Shown piece after piece: positions 6,854 through 8,150 of a stretch of 8,150 nt of DNA. The notes beneath the pieces are model-generated. The model searched no databases and was not told the origin of the DNA. It saw nothing but the letters and a program-made list of their open reading frames with translations. Origin of the DNA: Lentisphaerota bacterium (GTDB lineage: Bacteria; Verrucomicrobiota; Lentisphaeria; Victivallales; GWF2-50-93); the NCBI GenBank assembly GCA_025360875.1, contig JANYBI010000114.1, forward strand, positions 1 through 8,150, in the 5' to 3' direction. Both the position numbers and the translations under genes were made by a program. How positions within the stretch are numbered: position 1 is the stretch's first letter; every line of letters starts with the position of its first letter.

Positions 6854-6931
6854 ATTATTTTAGTATTTTGGGGAAATAGGGAGTGCTGACGACTGGTGAT
6901 GTTGTAAGCCTGTTCTAGGACTTGTGTTCTG
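6854..6931. other. Non-coding spacer after the 739-residue gene
   Basis: A/T-rich at first, with no hairpin-plus-T-run terminator and no convincing reading frame. It has no similarity that I can see to the spacer after copy A, apart from the short word GTTCTAG (6912-6918 and 4573-4579), which is too short to mean much. Confidence 0.5.
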
Positions 6932-6961
6932 TTGACATTTTGACAATGGAGGACATAATAT
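6932..6961 (+). promoter_or_regulatory. Putative sigma70-type promoter upstream of the LOG remnant
   Basis: A perfect TTGACA (6932-6937) is followed by TAATAT (6956-6961) at 18 bases, or CATAAT (6954-6959) at 16. A second TTGACA lies at 6940-6945. Transcription would begin near 6967 and run through the remnant into the 158-residue gene, giving it a leader of about 170 bases. If real, it restores expression of a gene cut off from its former upstream partner. Confidence 0.45.
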
Positions 6962-7116
6962 TGGAGTTCGTTAGCGGTGAAATAAAGCCTTCGCCTCCTG
7001 TCAAGGAGGAGATCCGGAAAGGTGAACATCTCGACCTGCCGCGTCTGGCGATGAAATTCAACATGCGGAATTTTGCCAGGCTCTGCGAGATGATACATGA
7101 GATAAACAAATCATGA
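6961..7116 (+). pseudogene. Headless C-terminal remnant of a LOG-family gene
   Basis: An open frame carries the last 46 codons of a LOG gene and ends ...EINKS-stop at 7114-7116. The Rossmann core and all catalytic motifs are missing, so it cannot be an active enzyme. It can be opened at ATG 6922, ATG 6946 or TTG 6961; the last has a GGAGGA (6948-6953) at ideal spacing, so a peptide of about 51 residues might still be made. That ribosome site overlaps the putative promoter, so both cannot be used on the same transcript. The stop lies 24 bases before the next gene, a spacing typical of operon neighbours. This suggests it was once the genuine end of the LOG gene here. It could also be an independent small protein, which I think less likely. 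Confidence 0.7.
6973..7110 (+). repeat. Direct repeat copy B: LOG 3' end
   Basis: Partner of 4422-4559, offset by exactly 2551 bases, without gaps. The reading frame is intact and substitutions are concentrated in third codon positions, so most of the divergence arose while both sequences were under protein-level selection. Confidence 0.97.
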
Positions 7117-7127
7117 AACTATAACAT

Positions 7128-7134
7128 AAGGAGA
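7128..7134 (+). promoter_or_regulatory. Strong ribosome binding site of the 158-residue gene
   Basis: AAGGAGA lies six bases before the ATG at 7141, an optimal arrangement that fixes the start. Confidence 0.8.
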
Positions 7135-7140
7135 CCTACG

Positions 7141-7617
7141 ATGAAGAAGACAGCGGTGACAGTGGTTGCAATTGCAGCGTTCGGTATCATAACGTATGCC
7201 CAGGACAACGCCCCCGCCAGGCCCGCACCGTCAGGTGACAAGCCTGCAAATGCGCCCCAGATGCCGCCCATGCAGAAGTCCGAGATGATAGAAGCCCAGG
7301 TGGTCAAGGTCTACTCGGCAGTTGATGACGGCGCCAAGTTCAAGGCATACGTGATTAAATATAAGGATTCCGAAGTTGTTGTCATGGATCCCATGGGCAC
7401 CTCGGATAAGAAGCAGGGAGAAACCATCAAGGTCGCTGTCATGCGTATGGAGATGCCGGGCAGGGGCAAGATGATAAGGTTCATGCTGGCGGAGGCAATG
7501 GCCGGAATGCAGGGGATGAGAAGGCCCGGTTCCAATGAAGCCGCACCGAAAGCCTCCGGCTCTGACGATGTCCCCCTGAAGGTTCCGGAAGCTCCGCAGC
7601 CTGATGCAGGGAAGTGA
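7141..7617 (+). CDS. Small exported protein of unknown function, 158 residues
   Basis: No family recognised. The N-terminus is a clear Sec signal peptide: MKK, hydrophobic TAVTVVAIAAFGIITYA, and cleavage expected after TYA (residue 20). A Pro/Ala-rich linker (22-46) leads to a compact core at about 49-117. The core alternates predicted beta strands (IEAQVVKVYSA, FKAYVIKYKDSEVVVMD, TIKVAVMRMEM) and could be a small beta-barrel or OB-like fold. A methionine- and glycine-rich helix (MLAEAMAGMQGM) and a disordered acidic/proline tail follow. It is probably periplasmic or otherwise outside the cytoplasm. The many methionines (13 outside the start codon) are notable, but there is no clear metal-binding pattern. 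It sits just after the LOG remnant and 30 bases before the membrane-protein gene in the same direction, so the two are probably co-transcribed. Confidence 0.82.
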   Translation: MKKTAVTVVAIAAFGIITYAQDNAPARPAPSGDKPANAPQMPPMQKSEMIEAQVVKVYSAVDDGAKFKAYVIKYKDSEVVVMDPMGTSDKKQGETIKVAVMRMEMPGRGKMIRFMLAEAMAGMQGMRRPGSNEAAPKASGSDDVPLKVPEAPQPDAGK

Positions 7618-7647
7618 TACGCTGCATGGGTGATGATGGATGACTAT

Positions 7648-8150
7648 ATGAAGAAGAAAACATTAATATCGGGACTGGCGGCGGTTATGGCCCTATCGCT
7701 TTGGGTTACTATCGTCGCCGTGGAGGTTGTTAATGGCGGCAGATGGGCATGGTCCCTTCAGTACATTCTGATGAGCACTCCAATGGCGATTCTCACGACA
7801 TTCCTTCTGTGCAGATATCGGTTTGCATGCAAGAAGCCACTGTCCTATGGCACGCTGCTTGCCGGACCTTTTTGCTCAGCTACCTTGGTGTTAGTGTGCA
7901 GTCTATTTTATTACGATGGGTGGTCTGTCCTAACAGACCGTTACTGGCATAATATGAAAGGTGGATGGTTTGGGCTGTTGGTCGAGTTGGCACTTGTAGG
8001 TGGCGTCTGCGTTCTGCCAGCAATAGCAATTGTAGTCTATTACCAAAGCAAGACAGATGAGGCTCTTTTGGCCGAACAACACCGGATGGTAATTCCAGAA
8101 TGGCTCGTACGGTCGTGGCTATGGGCTATCGAGCTGTTCTGCTCCAGTCT
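7648..8150 (+). CDS. Multi-pass membrane protein, 3' end beyond window
   Basis: An open frame runs from ATG 7648 to the end of the window without a stop, giving 167 residues so far. The N-terminus MKKKTLISG is positively charged and followed by four hydrophobic spans at about 5-27, 35-55, 67-88 and 107-132. A polar, charged stretch (YYQSKTDEALLAEQHR) follows, then another aromatic-rich segment at the edge. I do not recognise the family. It is an inner-membrane protein by composition. Other in-frame starts exist upstream (ATG 7636, ATG 7633, GTG 7630) after the stop of the previous gene at 7615-7617. I chose 7648 because KKK then sits at the membrane edge, though its ribosome site (TGGAT, about 7637-7641) is weak. 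It is probably co-transcribed with the 158-residue gene. Confidence 0.75.
   Translation, partial: MKKKTLISGLAAVMALSLWVTIVAVEVVNGGRWAWSLQYILMSTPMAILTTFLLCRYRFACKKPLSYGTLLAGPFCSATLVLVCSLFYYDGWSVLTDRYWHNMKGGWFGLLVELALVGGVCVLPAIAIVVYYQSKTDEALLAEQHRMVIPEWLVRSWLWAIELFCSS

Noticed and set aside
6279..6863. Open frame of 194 codons on the plus strand
   Set aside because: Overlaps the end of the 739-residue gene in another frame; the translation is low-quality and has no ribosome site.
4573..6918. Seven-base word GTTCTAG shortly after each LOG-related boundary (4573-4579 and 6912-6918) as possible attachment cores
   Set aside because: Too short, and not placed at equivalent distances from the two repeats; likely chance.
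6760..7098. Open frame of 112 codons on the minus strand, echoing a similar minus frame at 4320-4547
   Set aside because: Both are antisense of the repeated LOG 3' end; their similarity simply follows from the direct repeat.
7743..7952. Open frame of 69 codons on the plus strand
   Set aside because: Lies inside the membrane-protein gene in another frame; the frame starting at 7648 has a coherent series of hydrophobic spans.

Overview
The window reads as chromosomal DNA of a Gram-negative-type bacterium: compact genes, exported proteins with Sec signal peptides, and classical Shine-Dalgarno sites on several genes but not all. The mix (aspartate ammonia-lyase, a cytosolic esterase-like hydrolase with a C-terminal beta domain, a long LOG-family protein, exported proteins of no recognised family) would suit the PVC group, for example Lentisphaerota, Kiritimatiellota or Verrucomicrobiota. 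That placement is a guess from gene style; there is no rRNA or other marker. No tRNA, rRNA, CRISPR array, transposase or integrase was seen.

Layout. Bases 1-303 hold a perfect 111-bp inverted repeat: the 3' end of aspA appears in its proper place (minus strand, 193-303) and again, flipped, at the very start of the window (1-111). This looks like a fold-back at a sequence end, and it cuts off a following gene just after its ribosome site and start codon. aspA (163-1554, minus) is divergent from an alpha/beta hydrolase (1643-2791, plus), with two overlapping sigma70-like promoters in the short gap. The hydrolase converges, with three bases between stop codons, on a uracil-DNA-glycosylase-superfamily gene (2795-3436, minus). 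That gene contains an unusual 15-bp-arm palindrome that encodes nearly the same peptide on both strands.

The second half starts with a LOG-family gene (3531-4568, plus). Its last 46 codons (4422-4559) recur at 6973-7110, in the same direction and frame, at 130 of 138 identical bases. Between the copies lies a gene for a 739-residue exported protein of unknown function (4634-6853). The second copy is a headless remnant only 24 bases before a small exported-protein gene (7141-7617), which is followed by a multi-pass membrane protein running off the window (from 7648). The simplest reading is that the LOG gene once led directly into the 158-residue gene, and that a segment carrying a replacement LOG 3' end plus the 739-residue gene was inserted between them. 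This is the most interesting feature of the window.

Functionally the left half is housekeeping (aspartate catabolism, ester or peptide hydrolysis, base-excision repair, nucleotide or cytokinin-type phosphoribohydrolase). The right half is envelope proteins with no recognisable family.
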